Shown here piece by piece: positions 1 through 6,515 of a stretch of DNA of 8,641 nt. Source of the DNA: Deltaproteobacteria bacterium (lineage in GTDB: Bacteria; Desulfobacterota_B; Binatia; UBA9968). Position numbers and translations under genes: made by a program. The notes beneath the pieces are model-generated. The model was not told the origin of the DNA and did not search any database. It was given only the letters and a program-made list of their open reading frames with translations. Location of the stretch: positions 1 to 8,641 of the forward strand of contig VBKY01000068.1 in assembly GCA_005879255.1 (NCBI GenBank), read 5' to 3'. Position 1 is the first letter of the stretch, and every line of letters begins with the position of its first letter.

Positions 1-243
1 ATTGAGGGTGAGCACCGGATGGCTGTGCGGGATCACGCCAGACTGGATCAGGACGTCGCGGGTAAAGAGCCACTTGTGCAGGGCATAGGTGCGCAGCAAG
101 CGGCGCAGTTGGTCGCGCCCGCGCTCCTCGAGCGGGGTCCCACTCTGCAGCCGAATGTCGATGGCCTCGGCACCCCATGTCTGCTCCACGGTGATCACCG
201 CCAGGAGAACAACGCCACAGAGCATCTGCAGACCCTGAATCAT
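1..243 (-). CDS. Secreted protein of unknown function (N-terminal 81 residues, partial)
   Basis: Open on the minus strand from the ATG at 243 to the left edge (81 codons, no stop), so the C-terminus is missing. GGAGG at 249-253 lies 5 nt before the ATG and supports this start. Residues 1-26 look like a signal peptide: hydrophobic core MLCGVVLLAVITV, then a probable cleavage near WGAEA. The mature part begins with a charged segment (LEERGRDQLRRLLRTY), followed by HKWLFTRDV and the motif IPHSHPVLTL. I do not recognise a named family. My weak recollection is that similar uncharacterised soil proteins continue into a HEQ-H type motif that could bind metal, but that part is outside the window. A secreted or periplasmic location is inferred from the signal peptide. 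Confidence is high that the gene is real and low on function. Confidence 0.75.
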   Translation of the reverse strand, partial: MIQGLQMLCGVVLLAVITVEQTWGAEAIDIRLQSGTPLEERGRDQLRRLLRTYALHKWLFTRDVLIQSGVIPHSHPVLTLN

Positions 244-348
244 CCTACCCTCCGAGGAACAAATTGCAGCCGAACTATTAAGTGAACTGCCGGCTCTTGC
301 GGCGGGTTATCCGGAAACCCACAAGCGGACAAGAGCAAAATTTGCTGC

Positions 349-378
349 AATATCCTTCAACAAGCAGCGCATTGTCAA
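349..378 (-). promoter_or_regulatory. Candidate sigma70 promoter for the secreted-protein gene
   Basis: On the minus strand, a perfect -35 box TTGACA (373-378) is followed after 18 nt by GATATT (349-354), 4 of 6 matches to TATAAT. Transcription would start near 342, about 100 nt before the ATG at 243. A perfect inverted repeat GCAAA-A-TTTGC (335-345) covers the predicted start site and could be a repressor site. A second hairpin (304-320) would lie in the leader. Predicted by eye only. Confidence 0.4.
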
Positions 379-529
379 TCTCCTCTCCTGACAAACGCCG
401 CCCCTGGGCGGGATATCCTGATATCAGCCCGCGGTATAGCACGGTAGCCGTCATCACTCCTCGCGGAACTCTTTCCCGACATTGCTTTTCTCAGAGAAAG
501 AAACATCGTCGTCAGCCACAACAAGATTG

Positions 530-549
530 TTCACCGGCATGACGGTGGA
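530..549 (-). terminator. Weak candidate terminator after the GST gene
   Basis: A 7-bp stem (530-536 with 543-549, one G-T pair, CACCG/CGGTG core) with a 6-nt loop starts about 30 nt past the GST stop codon. On the minus strand it is followed by a mixed tract (CAATCTTGTTG), not a clean T run, so this is a poor Rho-independent terminator at best. Confidence 0.2.
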
Positions 550-578
550 GATGGTGGGCCGATTCTTGAAACGCTGAC

Positions 579-1184
579 CTACAGAATTGCTCTTACCGAC
601 GGCCTGTCTTTCACCCGCTTAATCCAATCCCCCAACCGCGGTAACGTCGGCGCCGGCAGGGCGCCATAAGTTTCCATACGCAGAAAACGGGGAACGATCG
701 CGATGTCGGTCAGGCTAAAATCACCCAGGAAGTAAGGTTTATCCTCCAGCGCCTCTTCAAGATACTGCAGAAGGTCTTGTAAGCTTCGGCGTTTTTCTTC
801 GACGACCGCCGTATCGCGCTCCGCTTCCGGTTTGAGCATTTCCGCGCGCAGTGCCCAATAAGGCTCGTGGACGTAGTTGAGCGCGTAATCGACCAGTACA
901 CGGCCGCGGCCGCGCAGATACGGATCTTTCGGCATTAAGGGTGGATTGGGATATTTCTCGTCGAGATATTCGTTAATGATGCAAGACTCGAAAAGAACCT
1001 TACCGTCCTCGTCTATCACGGGCACTTTGCCATAGGGATTGAGTTTTAAGAACTCCGGGCGCTTCTGATCCTTTTTCGCGAGATTCAGGGTGACGCGCTC
1101 GTAGGGCAATCCCTTTTCGTGGAGCGCGATCTTAACCCGGTCGCTATTCGACGATGGAACGGCGTCGTAAAGTTTAATAGCCAT
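579..1184 (-). CDS. Glutathione S-transferase family protein
   Basis: Cytosolic GST of 201 residues, a normal length for the family. It should conjugate or otherwise use glutathione on an electrophilic substrate, which cannot be named from sequence. Residues 1-78 form the thioredoxin-like domain. Its first loop, VPSSNSDRVKIAL, puts serines 11/12/14 at the catalytic position, suggesting a serine- rather than cysteine-type active site. The cis-proline lies in YGKVPVI (Pro55), and the gamma-glutamyl-binding pair E66-S67 is in LFESCIINEYL. The helical domain follows from about 88, with the conserved N-capping box FSLTD (156-160). The ATG at 1184 is preceded by AAGGGGG (1193-1199) at 8-nt spacing. 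The gene stands alone, divergent from the AI-2E protein across 247 nt. The family call is sure; class and role are not. Confidence 0.93.
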   Translation of the reverse strand: MAIKLYDAVPSSNSDRVKIALHEKGLPYERVTLNLAKKDQKRPEFLKLNPYGKVPVIDEDGKVLFESCIINEYLDEKYPNPPLMPKDPYLRGRGRVLVDYALNYVHEPYWALRAEMLKPEAERDTAVVEEKRRSLQDLLQYLEEALEDKPYFLGDFSLTDIAIVPRFLRMETYGALPAPTLPRLGDWIKRVKDRPSVRAIL

Positions 1185-1431
1185 GAAAAATTCCCCCTTG
1201 GAGCAAGTGACGTTGTCTTAACAGACCGGTGAGACCGCGGCAAGGAGACTTCGTTTCCAACCCGAAGTCGTGAGGAAAACGGCAAATAGTCATTATTTGG
1301 CTCGCTCAACAGTTTCGGGAAAGTCCATTGAAAAAGAAAGTTTCCCAGCTATTCTATAAGTATGTGATTGAAGAACGCTTCGGATAGCGTCGCGTCGATA
1401 TTTATGGGCCCAGCCGACAAACAACGTTGCG
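1185..1431. promoter_or_regulatory. Divergent promoter region between GST and AI-2E-family genes
   Basis: This 247-nt spacer separates the GST (leftward) and the membrane protein (rightward), so it should hold both promoters. For the rightward gene the best candidate is TTGAAA (1328-1333), a 16-nt spacer and TATTCT (1350-1355), overlapping a second AT-rich box TATAAG (1355-1360). This would give a leader of about 70 nt. No convincing -35/-10 pair was found for the GST, although its ribosome site is clear. No gene is seen here. Confidence 0.4.
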
Positions 1432-2568
1432 ATGAAAGCATCTGAGATTCCTAAATCCTTCGACGATCCTGACGAGTCCGAGAACGCCCACCCGCGGGAT
1501 ATCTCGGAGCTTCCAAACGCGATCACATCTCTGCACATTCGATCGATCGCGTTGACCGGAATTTTTCTTCTGTTAGTGCTTTTCACGTTCAAGCTAGCCA
1601 GCACATTTTTTATTCCCGTGGTGTTGGCGCTGCTGCTCAACTTCCTCTTCGCCTCAACGATTAGGACATTACAACGGTTTTGGGTTCCGCCGCCCCTTGG
1701 CGCGGTGCTGATCGTCGGGTTTTTGGTTGCCGCCGTCGGATTGGGCATCTATCGCCTTGCGCTTCCCGCCAGAGACTGGATGGGTAAGCTGCCGGAGGCG
1801 GCGCGCCAAATCGAGGGTAAGCTCAAGGACGTCAAACAATCGGTGCGAGCGGTCACGAAAGCCGGTCAAGAAGTTGATCGCATAACCAAATTGGATACCG
1901 GAGAAAAAACGCAAAAAGTTGAAGTGCGTAAGCCAAGTCTCGGGGAATCGCTGCTGGAGCCGACGCAAGATTTTCTCGTCAGCAGCGGCATCGTATTGGT
2001 GCTGCTATTTTTTCTCTTGGCTTCCGGCGACGTATTCCTGCGCAAACTGGTCAGCGTGCTGCCGCGTTTCGAAGACAAAAAGGCGGCGGTGGAAATCTCC
2101 CATCAAATCGAGCACGATATTTCGACTTATTTGTTTGCCATCACGCTCGTCAACGCGGTGTTCGGGTTGGCCGTTGCGACGGCCATGTTTTTTCTCGGGA
2201 TGCCCAATCCACTTTTGTGGGGGGTGATGGCCGGGTTGCTGCACTTCATCCCGTTCTTCGGAGCCGTCGTCGGCATCAGTGTGGTGACGTTAGTCGCGGC
2301 CGTCACGCTCGACGGGATCGGCACGATCTTGCTCGTACCGGGTGTTTATCTTTCTTTAAATATCCTCGAGGAGTACATAGTCTTGCCGCTCGTCGTGGGG
2401 CGACGCCTCATGCTCAATCCAGTCGTCGTTTTTGTCTGGCTCGTTTTTTGGACCTGGCTTTGGAGCGTGCCGGGCGCGTTGATGGCGGTGCCTCTGTTGG
2501 CCATCGTCAAAATCATTTGCGACCATTTCGAGCCGCTCGCTGCGCTCGCCGAGTTTATAGAAAAGTAA
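1432..2568 (+). CDS. AI-2E / PerM-family membrane transporter
   Basis: Inner-membrane protein of 378 residues, typical for the AI-2E family transporter (UPF0118, PerM/TqsA) group. Members have been linked to autoinducer-2 export and to Na+/H+ antiport, so the substrate cannot be set from sequence. After a 35-residue acidic cytoplasmic N-terminus come hydrophobic segments at about 37-56, 58-77 and 88-110. A charged soluble stretch (about 112-178) follows, then helices at about 181-199, 234-256, 258-290, 296-320 and 329-362. Family signatures are NPLLWGVMAGLLHFIPFFGA (259-278), LPLVVGRRLMLNPV (318-331) and PGALMAVPLLAIVK (347-360). The ATG at 1432 has no clear Shine-Dalgarno, but no other start lies upstream in frame and the N-terminus has normal length. 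It converges with the EamA gene with a 12-nt gap and no visible terminator. Confidence 0.92.
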   Translation: MKASEIPKSFDDPDESENAHPRDISELPNAITSLHIRSIALTGIFLLLVLFTFKLASTFFIPVVLALLLNFLFASTIRTLQRFWVPPPLGAVLIVGFLVAAVGLGIYRLALPARDWMGKLPEAARQIEGKLKDVKQSVRAVTKAGQEVDRITKLDTGEKTQKVEVRKPSLGESLLEPTQDFLVSSGIVLVLLFFLLASGDVFLRKLVSVLPRFEDKKAAVEISHQIEHDISTYLFAITLVNAVFGLAVATAMFFLGMPNPLLWGVMAGLLHFIPFFGAVVGISVVTLVAAVTLDGIGTILLVPGVYLSLNILEEYIVLPLVVGRRLMLNPVVVFVWLVFWTWLWSVPGALMAVPLLAIVKIICDHFEPLAALAEFIEK

Positions 2569-2580
2569 CCTCATCATACC

Positions 2581-3495
2581 TCATCGCTTAGGCGCGCTGA
2601 CCAGCACCACCGAGCCGATGATCAGTCCCGCGGCGAACAAAATGCGCGGCGTAATGATTTCTTTGCCAAGAAAATAGCCGAGAAGTATCGCCACGAGCGG
2701 ATTAACGTAAGAGTAGGTAGCTACCAGGGGAATGGGTGCGACCCGCAAAAGCCAGGCGTAGGCGACAAAGGCGGCGGGGCCGATGACGGTCAAATAAGTC
2801 CAAGCCAGCGCCGAACGTGACGAGATCGCATCTATGCTGAAGCTCGCGAATTCACCCAAGATGAAAGCGACGGCAATCTGCCCAATCCCGCCGGCGAGCA
2901 TTTCGACTCCAGTTGTGATGAGCGACGAGGCGGGTAACTCGGCGGCTTTGCCGTAGATCGAACCTACCGCCCAAAAGAATGATGCTAGCAAAACAACGAT
3001 TGCCCCATAGAGGTTCGCTGAAGTAGCGTTATAAGTCGTCCAGCCGATCAATAAAAGCGCGCCGCAGAAACCGATTAGGATACCGCTCATCGCCCTGGAG
3101 CTCGGTTTGTCGCCTCCCGGGCGAAGCGTATTGATCAGGATCATCCACAGGGGCACCGTTGCGACCAGCAACGCTGACAGACTCGACGGAATAAATTGCG
3201 CGGCCCAAACGACGCCGCCATTGCCGCCGACCAGGAGGAAAATTCCAATCACCGCGGCATTGCGCCATTGGGTCAGCGTGGGCGTGTGATCTCCGGCGGC
3301 GCGGCGCCACAGATACAAAAAGGCGCCCGAAATAATGAAGCGTGCCGCGGCAGATAAAAACGGCGGAGTCGTTTCGACAGTGAAGCGAATCGCCAGATAG
3401 GTCGATCCCCAGATCAGGTAGACAACGGATAGCGCGGACCAAATTCCCAACGCGGAAGCGTGATATTGCGGCGACGCGGCGCCGGCGTAGTTCAC
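2581..3495 (-). CDS. EamA/DMT-superfamily transporter (RhtA/YedA-like exporter)
   Basis: Ten-helix inner-membrane protein of the drug/metabolite transporter superfamily, made of two tandem EamA repeats (about residues 17-140 and 155-300). Relatives export amino acids or other small metabolites; the substrate here is unknown. Visible signatures are YLIWGSTYLAIRF in helix 1, the repeat-1 stretch SSLSALLVATVPLWMILIN, and the C-terminal YVNPLVAILLGYFLGKEIIT followed by a last hydrophobic helix ending LVSAPKR. Start choice is uncertain. I use GTG at 3495, preceded by AAGG at 9-nt spacing and giving about 16 residues before helix 1 (304 aa). The frame is also open to a TTG at 3567 (328 aa), with no ribosome site and a low-complexity Thr/Ala/Gln-rich extension. 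The gene lies downstream of the VOC gene, separated by a hairpin repeat, so it is probably transcribed separately. Confidence 0.9.
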   Translation of the reverse strand: MNYAGAASPQYHASALGIWSALSVVYLIWGSTYLAIRFTVETTPPFLSAAARFIISGAFLYLWRRAAGDHTPTLTQWRNAAVIGIFLLVGGNGGVVWAAQFIPSSLSALLVATVPLWMILINTLRPGGDKPSSRAMSGILIGFCGALLLIGWTTYNATSANLYGAIVVLLASFFWAVGSIYGKAAELPASSLITTGVEMLAGGIGQIAVAFILGEFASFSIDAISSRSALAWTYLTVIGPAAFVAYAWLLRVAPIPLVATYSYVNPLVAILLGYFLGKEIITPRILFAAGLIIGSVVLVSAPKR

Positions 3496-3618
3496 GAGAG
3501 AGGGCCTTGCAGTTGCAGTAGCCAGCGTTTGGCTTTGAGTCCGGTCACGCGCAGCATCGGATGACAATAGAAAGAAGGTAGTAGTTCATTTTCAATCCAC
3601 CATGACTCTTAAAATCGA

Positions 3619-3693
3619 GAAAGATTCCTCGCTTTGCTCGGAATGACAACTGCATAAGCCAATTGTCATCTCGAACAAAGTGAGAGATCTTTC
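3619..3693. repeat. 75-nt imperfect inverted repeat (REP/MITE-like hairpin)
   Basis: A 33-nt arm (3619-3651), a 9-nt loop (3652-3660) and a 33-nt arm (3661-3693) whose reverse complement matches the first at 26 of 33 positions. Each arm reads GAAAGAT, a TCGCTTTGCTCG-like core and a TGACAA end. This style of sequence (CTCGCTTTGCTCGGAATGACA) recurs many times in some environmental bacterial genomes as a non-coding repeat. That is recollection, and only one pair is present here. The element sits between the VOC stop (3757) and the EamA start. It would fold into a strong hairpin in either transcript, so it may end or protect the VOC operon message. No transposase or clear target-site duplication is seen. 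The rest of 3496-3756 holds no gene. Confidence 0.75.
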
Positions 3694-3756
3694 CCACACT
3701 GAACCACCACCCAATAGAAGGGGACACGCAGTATATCGCTGTCGGTGACAATGGGA

Positions 3757-4218
3757 CTACGAATCGGCCGGTCCCATGCCTTTCTTCTTCAGCTCTTCGA
3801 TGGCATTGGCGGTCTTTTGCAGAGAGCCAATGCCCATACCTTTAAGAATGTTATCTGCCTTGGTGAACTGGATGTCGTCATAGGGCACGATCTCGATCCG
3901 GTTGCCCCAGGGATCCAGAATATTCAGCCGGTCATTGATGCTCTTGACACCAAGCTTATCCAAAGACCGCTTCACGGCTTCCCGATCGTCGACCACGAAG
4001 CCGAAATGGCGCTTGGTGTCCGGCACCTGGCTTCTGCCGAGGGTGAGCTGGATAAATTGGTCGCCGAGATCGATAAACGCGTTGTGCGCGCTTTTGCCGC
4101 GCAGCTTGAAGTCAAAGATCGCGCCGTAAAATTCCAGCGCTTTGTCCAAGTCGTCGACTTCGAGCACGACGTGATTGATGCCCAGCGCGCGGGCTTTCCG
4201 GTCAGCTTTGTCATTCAT
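3757..4218 (-). CDS. VOC-superfamily (glyoxalase/dioxygenase fold) protein
   Basis: Small cytosolic protein of 153 residues with one vicinal-oxygen-chelate domain (about 12-115) made of two beta-alpha-beta-beta-beta modules. Module 1 begins INHVVLEVDDLDKALEFYG; module 2 contains RHFGFVVDD and ends in DPWGNRIEIV (102-111). Likely metal ligands at the family positions are H16, H71 and E109, consistent with a metal-dependent lyase, isomerase, epimerase or dioxygenase. The substrate cannot be told. A 38-residue helical tail (about 116-153, Lys-rich) follows the fold and is not part of the standard domain. The ATG at 4218 has a strong AAAGGAG (4226-4232) at 7-nt spacing and overlaps the stop of the upstream regulator gene (ATGA), so it is the last gene of the thiolase operon. 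A methylmalonyl-CoA-epimerase-like or lactoylglutathione-lyase-like role is possible but not shown. Confidence 0.9.
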   Translation of the reverse strand: MNDKADRKARALGINHVVLEVDDLDKALEFYGAIFDFKLRGKSAHNAFIDLGDQFIQLTLGRSQVPDTKRHFGFVVDDREAVKRSLDKLGVKSINDRLNILDPWGNRIEIVPYDDIQFTKADNILKGMGIGSLQKTANAIEELKKKGMGPADS

Positions 4219-4907
4219 CGATTATCTCCTTTCGTTGCGTCGATTGCTTTGTGCAGAGTCTCCATTTGGTTTCTCAAGTGGCGCACCACGGTGCTCTCAG
4301 CGAGCTCCGGGTTTTTTTTCAAAAAGGCATCCAGGATTTGATCATGCTCGCGCATCGAATACTGGAGGCGCTGCGGCAAGTGAAGGGCGAGAATGCGCGT
4401 CTTTTGAATTTCCTGGCGCAATTGATCGACCAGCCGGTAAAGACGCTCGTTGCGAGCGATCTCAGCGATAAATCGATGAAAGCGGTTATTGGCGTCAAAA
4501 TAACCAACGAGATCGCGTTTCTGGCAGGCTTCTTTGAGAGACTGGTGCAGCTCCCGCAGGCGCTCGATCTCTTCCGGCCGCGCTCTCTCGACCGCGAGCC
4601 GAGCGGCCAGTCCTTCGAGTACGCCGGCGATGGTGTAGTAATCTTCTATCTCTTCGCGGGTGGGCTTAGTCACGACAACGTGGTTGTCGGGACGAAAGGT
4701 GACGTAGCCTTCCGCTTCCAGCGCCCGGAGCGCTTCACGCAGCGCGACGGGTCCGACTTTTAGCGAAGCTGCCAGCTCAGCTTCGGCAAGCTGCACGCCG
4801 GGGGCGAGCTGGCCGATGACGATCGCTTCTTTGAGCTTCTCGATAAGCAGTCTGGTGAGCGACTTAAAACGTTTTTCCGCTCGACTCGTGCCGCGTCCGA
4901 TAATCAC
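4215..4907 (-). CDS. GntR-family transcriptional regulator, FadR subfamily (FCD domain)
   Basis: DNA-binding regulator of 230 residues. The winged helix-turn-helix spans about 17-82 (LLIEKLKEAIVIGQLAPG, AEAELAASLKVG, LREALRALEAEGYV, then the wing). The FCD ligand domain spans about 87-215. FCD metal/effector ligands are visible as H144 (RFHRFI), H188 (REHDQIL) and H210 (RHLRNQ); the usual first ligand Asp of the D-x-x-F-H motif is Asn140. The recognition helix reads VGPVALREAL where the family consensus is close to VSRTPVREAL, so the operator may not be canonical. The start is GTG at 4907, overlapping the thiolase stop (GTGA), with GGGAG (4915-4919) at 7 nt. Being inside the operon, it most likely represses it and responds to a pathway acid or CoA intermediate (inference). 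Candidate operators lie at 6434-6449 and 6472-6484. Confidence 0.94.
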   Translation of the reverse strand: MIIGRGTSRAEKRFKSLTRLLIEKLKEAIVIGQLAPGVQLAEAELAASLKVGPVALREALRALEAEGYVTFRPDNHVVVTKPTREEIEDYYTIAGVLEGLAARLAVERARPEEIERLRELHQSLKEACQKRDLVGYFDANNRFHRFIAEIARNERLYRLVDQLRQEIQKTRILALHLPQRLQYSMREHDQILDAFLKKNPELAESTVVRHLRNQMETLHKAIDATKGDNR

Positions 4908-6418
4908 TTGTTATCTCCCGTGCGGTTATCCCGTGGCGCCGGCGTCGTTGGCTTGCGCCGAAACAGTCTGGTGAAAGCCTCCTGTACCTTTTGAATCTGA
5001 CTCTTTACCGTAAAAAGGTAAACAGAGTCGATGCGCCTAAGATAAACCTCCCGTCCGATTTTAAGCTGTGTTGCGTCTTCTCCCTGGGCCATCAGCAAGA
5101 CGCCGTTGCGATCGCGGATCAGCGCGAGAGCGAGCGGCGGAAGAAAGCCGTCCGGTGTGACGTAGACGATGGTAAACGTCTCGATGACGCCTTCCTCGGC
5201 GTCGCGCGCGGGCGGAGAATTTCTCTTTTGCACAGTTGCCGGCGACAGGGCGACGGGAGCCAACAAATTCTTCACGAGGGGCGCATCCGTTCGTTCTAAA
5301 ATGGTGACAAAATTATTGGTTCCTAATCCGCCGGTGCTCTGTGTTAGGGCCCGTTTGAACTCGCGTTTGGAGTGCGTTTGACCCCTCAGCCTTTTGGTCG
5401 CTTCGACGACTTGCGCGAGCCCGCTCGCGCCGACCGGATGGCCACGCGCCTTCAAACCGCCGGATGGATTGATTGGTAGTGTACCGTTTAGAGCGGTTTT
5501 GCCGTCGAGAACCGCGTCGCCGCCTTTGCCGGGCGGGAAAAATCCCAAATCCTCGCTGCTGATGATTTCAAAAGGTGTAAAGGCGTCGTGGACTTCGGCG
5601 AAGTCGATACCTTGCGGTGACGTACCCGCCATTTGATAGGCGCGCGCGGCGGCAATCTTTGTCGCGGGAAAAGACGTAAAGACATCTCTTTCCTGGAGAC
5701 TGAGCGGTCCGGTGCCTTGTCCCAGGCCGGACAGCCGCAAATCAGTTTTTTCGCTCGTGAGAATCACGCCCGCTGCGCCGTCGGTGATCGGCGCGCAGTC
5801 GTATAAACGCAGCGGCGTCGCCACGAACTTGCTGGCGAAGTAAACCTCGCGTTTAATCGCCCGTTGAAACTGCGCCAGCGGATTTTGTGAACCGTTCAGA
5901 TGGTTTTTTAGGGCCACACTGCAGAGCATGTTTTCCAGGCGTGACCGGGACAGGCGAAATTTTTGCCGATACTTTTCCGTGACCATCGCCGCCAGCGCGG
6001 GTACGGTCGCGCCGCACTGGCGTTCGCGTTTGTCGATGACCTCTGCCAAGATGCGCGTCGTTGCGCTGGTGCTCAGATGCGTCATCTTTTCGCCGCCGAG
6101 CACCAAGACTCTGCGGTAGTATCCCGACGCGATCGCTTGGAAACCCGCAAAGAGGGCGGCCGCTCCCGCGGAAGACGCGGTTTCGACACGCAAAGCGGGA
6201 ACACCGGTAAGGCCCAGCGCGTCGACAATCTGCGACGCGATGTTGCTGTCGCCGGTAAATTCCTCGGGATTCATGACGCCGATATAAAGTGCGTCGACTT
6301 CTTGAGTTTTGGATTCGCTGAGCGCCTGTTGCGACACCTGACAAAAGATTTCCGCGAGCGGCCGTGGATCTTTGCCGAACTTTGTCATGCCGACGCCGGC
6401 GATGTAGACAGCTTGCAT
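4904..6418 (-). CDS. Thiolase-like (SCP2-thiolase/Ltp type) protein fused to a DUF35 OB-fold domain
   Basis: Cytosolic protein of 504 residues. Residues 1-376 are a thiolase fold of the SCP2/lipid-transfer type: start MQAVYIAGVGMTKFGK, CAPITDGAAGVILTS (208-222), EVHDAFTPFE (275-284) and NPSGGLKARGHPVGAS (317-332) with H327. Two expected catalytic cysteines are absent. The nucleophile position in VETASSAGAAAL is Ser82, and the usual HDCF motif is H277-D-A-F280. After a linker (about 377-409) comes a DUF35-like OB-fold (about 410-471: GVIETFTIVY, PPLALALI, KIGREVYLRR) without the usual Cys4 zinc ribbon, then a basic, Pro-rich tail. Elsewhere DUF35 is a separate subunit that pairs with thiolases (archaeal HMG-CoA complex) or with Ltp2 in steroid side-chain retro-aldol cleavage. 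The enzyme may act on an acyl-CoA, but true thiolysis is doubtful. It is the first gene of the operon; the ATG at 6418 has AAGGG only 3 nt upstream. Confidence 0.9.
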   Translation of the reverse strand: MQAVYIAGVGMTKFGKDPRPLAEIFCQVSQQALSESKTQEVDALYIGVMNPEEFTGDSNIASQIVDALGLTGVPALRVETASSAGAAALFAGFQAIASGYYRRVLVLGGEKMTHLSTSATTRILAEVIDKRERQCGATVPALAAMVTEKYRQKFRLSRSRLENMLCSVALKNHLNGSQNPLAQFQRAIKREVYFASKFVATPLRLYDCAPITDGAAGVILTSEKTDLRLSGLGQGTGPLSLQERDVFTSFPATKIAAARAYQMAGTSPQGIDFAEVHDAFTPFEIISSEDLGFFPPGKGGDAVLDGKTALNGTLPINPSGGLKARGHPVGASGLAQVVEATKRLRGQTHSKREFKRALTQSTGGLGTNNFVTILERTDAPLVKNLLAPVALSPATVQKRNSPPARDAEEGVIETFTIVYVTPDGFLPPLALALIRDRNGVLLMAQGEDATQLKIGREVYLRRIDSVYLFTVKSQIQKVQEAFTRLFRRKPTTPAPRDNRTGDNK

Positions 6419-6428
6419 GGACCCTTCA

Positions 6429-6457
6429 ATTTTATCCCCGCAACGGGATCATGCCAA
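6429..6457 (-). promoter_or_regulatory. Near-consensus promoter for the thiolase-GntR-VOC operon
   Basis: On the minus strand, TTGGCA (6452-6457, 5 of 6 to TTGACA) is followed by a 17-nt spacer and TAAAAT (6429-6434, 5 of 6 to TATAAT). This is the best sigma70 promoter in the window. The -10 ends only 10 nt before the thiolase ATG at 6418, so the transcript would begin about 4-5 nt before it, within the AAGGG. It would thus be nearly leaderless. The start codon is well supported by the thiolase N-terminal motif, so either the message is near-leaderless or the main promoter lies further upstream. Confidence 0.55.
6434..6449. promoter_or_regulatory. Candidate operator in the promoter spacer (ATCCC-N6-GGGAT)
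   Basis: A perfect 5-bp inverted repeat, with the arms ATCCC and GGGAT 6 nt apart on either strand, fills the spacer between the -35 and -10 boxes of the thiolase promoter and touches the -10. A dimeric repressor bound here would block RNA polymerase. The operon's own GntR/FCD protein is the obvious candidate. The site is not the classical FadR-type TNGTNNNACNA, which agrees with the altered recognition helix of that regulator. Confidence 0.4.
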
Positions 6458-6471
6458 GACGAAGAGCTTTG

Positions 6472-6484
6472 GCTAAGCTTTAGC
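6472..6484. promoter_or_regulatory. Second inverted repeat GCTAA-N3-TTAGC in the divergent region
   Basis: A perfect 5-bp inverted repeat with a 3-nt centre, about 15 nt upstream of the thiolase -35 box and about 35 nt left of the candidate rightward -35. Its position suits an operator or activator site serving both divergent genes. It is short, so chance is not excluded. Confidence 0.25.
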
Positions 6485-6515
6485 GCCGCGTTTATCCAGC
6501 AAGCCGCCATATCTC

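Larger units (their letters stand above)
244..578. other. Gene-free region between GST and secreted-protein gene, rich in small palindromes
   Basis: This 335-nt stretch lies upstream of the secreted-protein gene and downstream of the GST, both on the minus strand. I see no convincing gene in it; the longest plus-strand reading is low-complexity and has no family resemblance. It holds several short inverted repeats: GGGTT/AACCC (304-320), GCAAA/TTTGC (335-345), CCGCCC/GGGCGG (398-411), two adjoining 8-bp perfect palindromes GGATATCC and TGATATCA (411-426), TTTCTC/GAGAAA (487-499) and CACCG/CGGTG (532-547). Those nearest 243 would fall in the 5' leader or operator of the secreted-protein gene. 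Confidence 0.6.

Noticed and set aside
282..542. Plus-strand open frame of 86 codons in the left intergenic region
   Set aside because: Low-complexity Ser/Arg/Pro-rich product with no family resemblance and no ribosome site; palindrome-rich DNA explains it better.
2521..2600. Possible bidirectional terminator between the convergent AI-2E and EamA genes
   Set aside because: The CGCTCG-type repeats near 2530-2550 lie within coding sequence and are not followed by a T run on either strand.
3545..3751. Minus-strand open frame of 68 codons across the hairpin repeat
   Set aside because: Its peptide (SFRAKRGIF, HFVRDDN) is a translation of the repeat arms, a typical spurious ORF, and it overlaps the EamA 5' end only in another frame.
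3745..4341. Plus-strand open frame of 198 codons opposite the VOC gene
   Set aside because: It is antisense to a well-supported VOC gene with clear motifs and ribosome site; the product has no recognisable fold.
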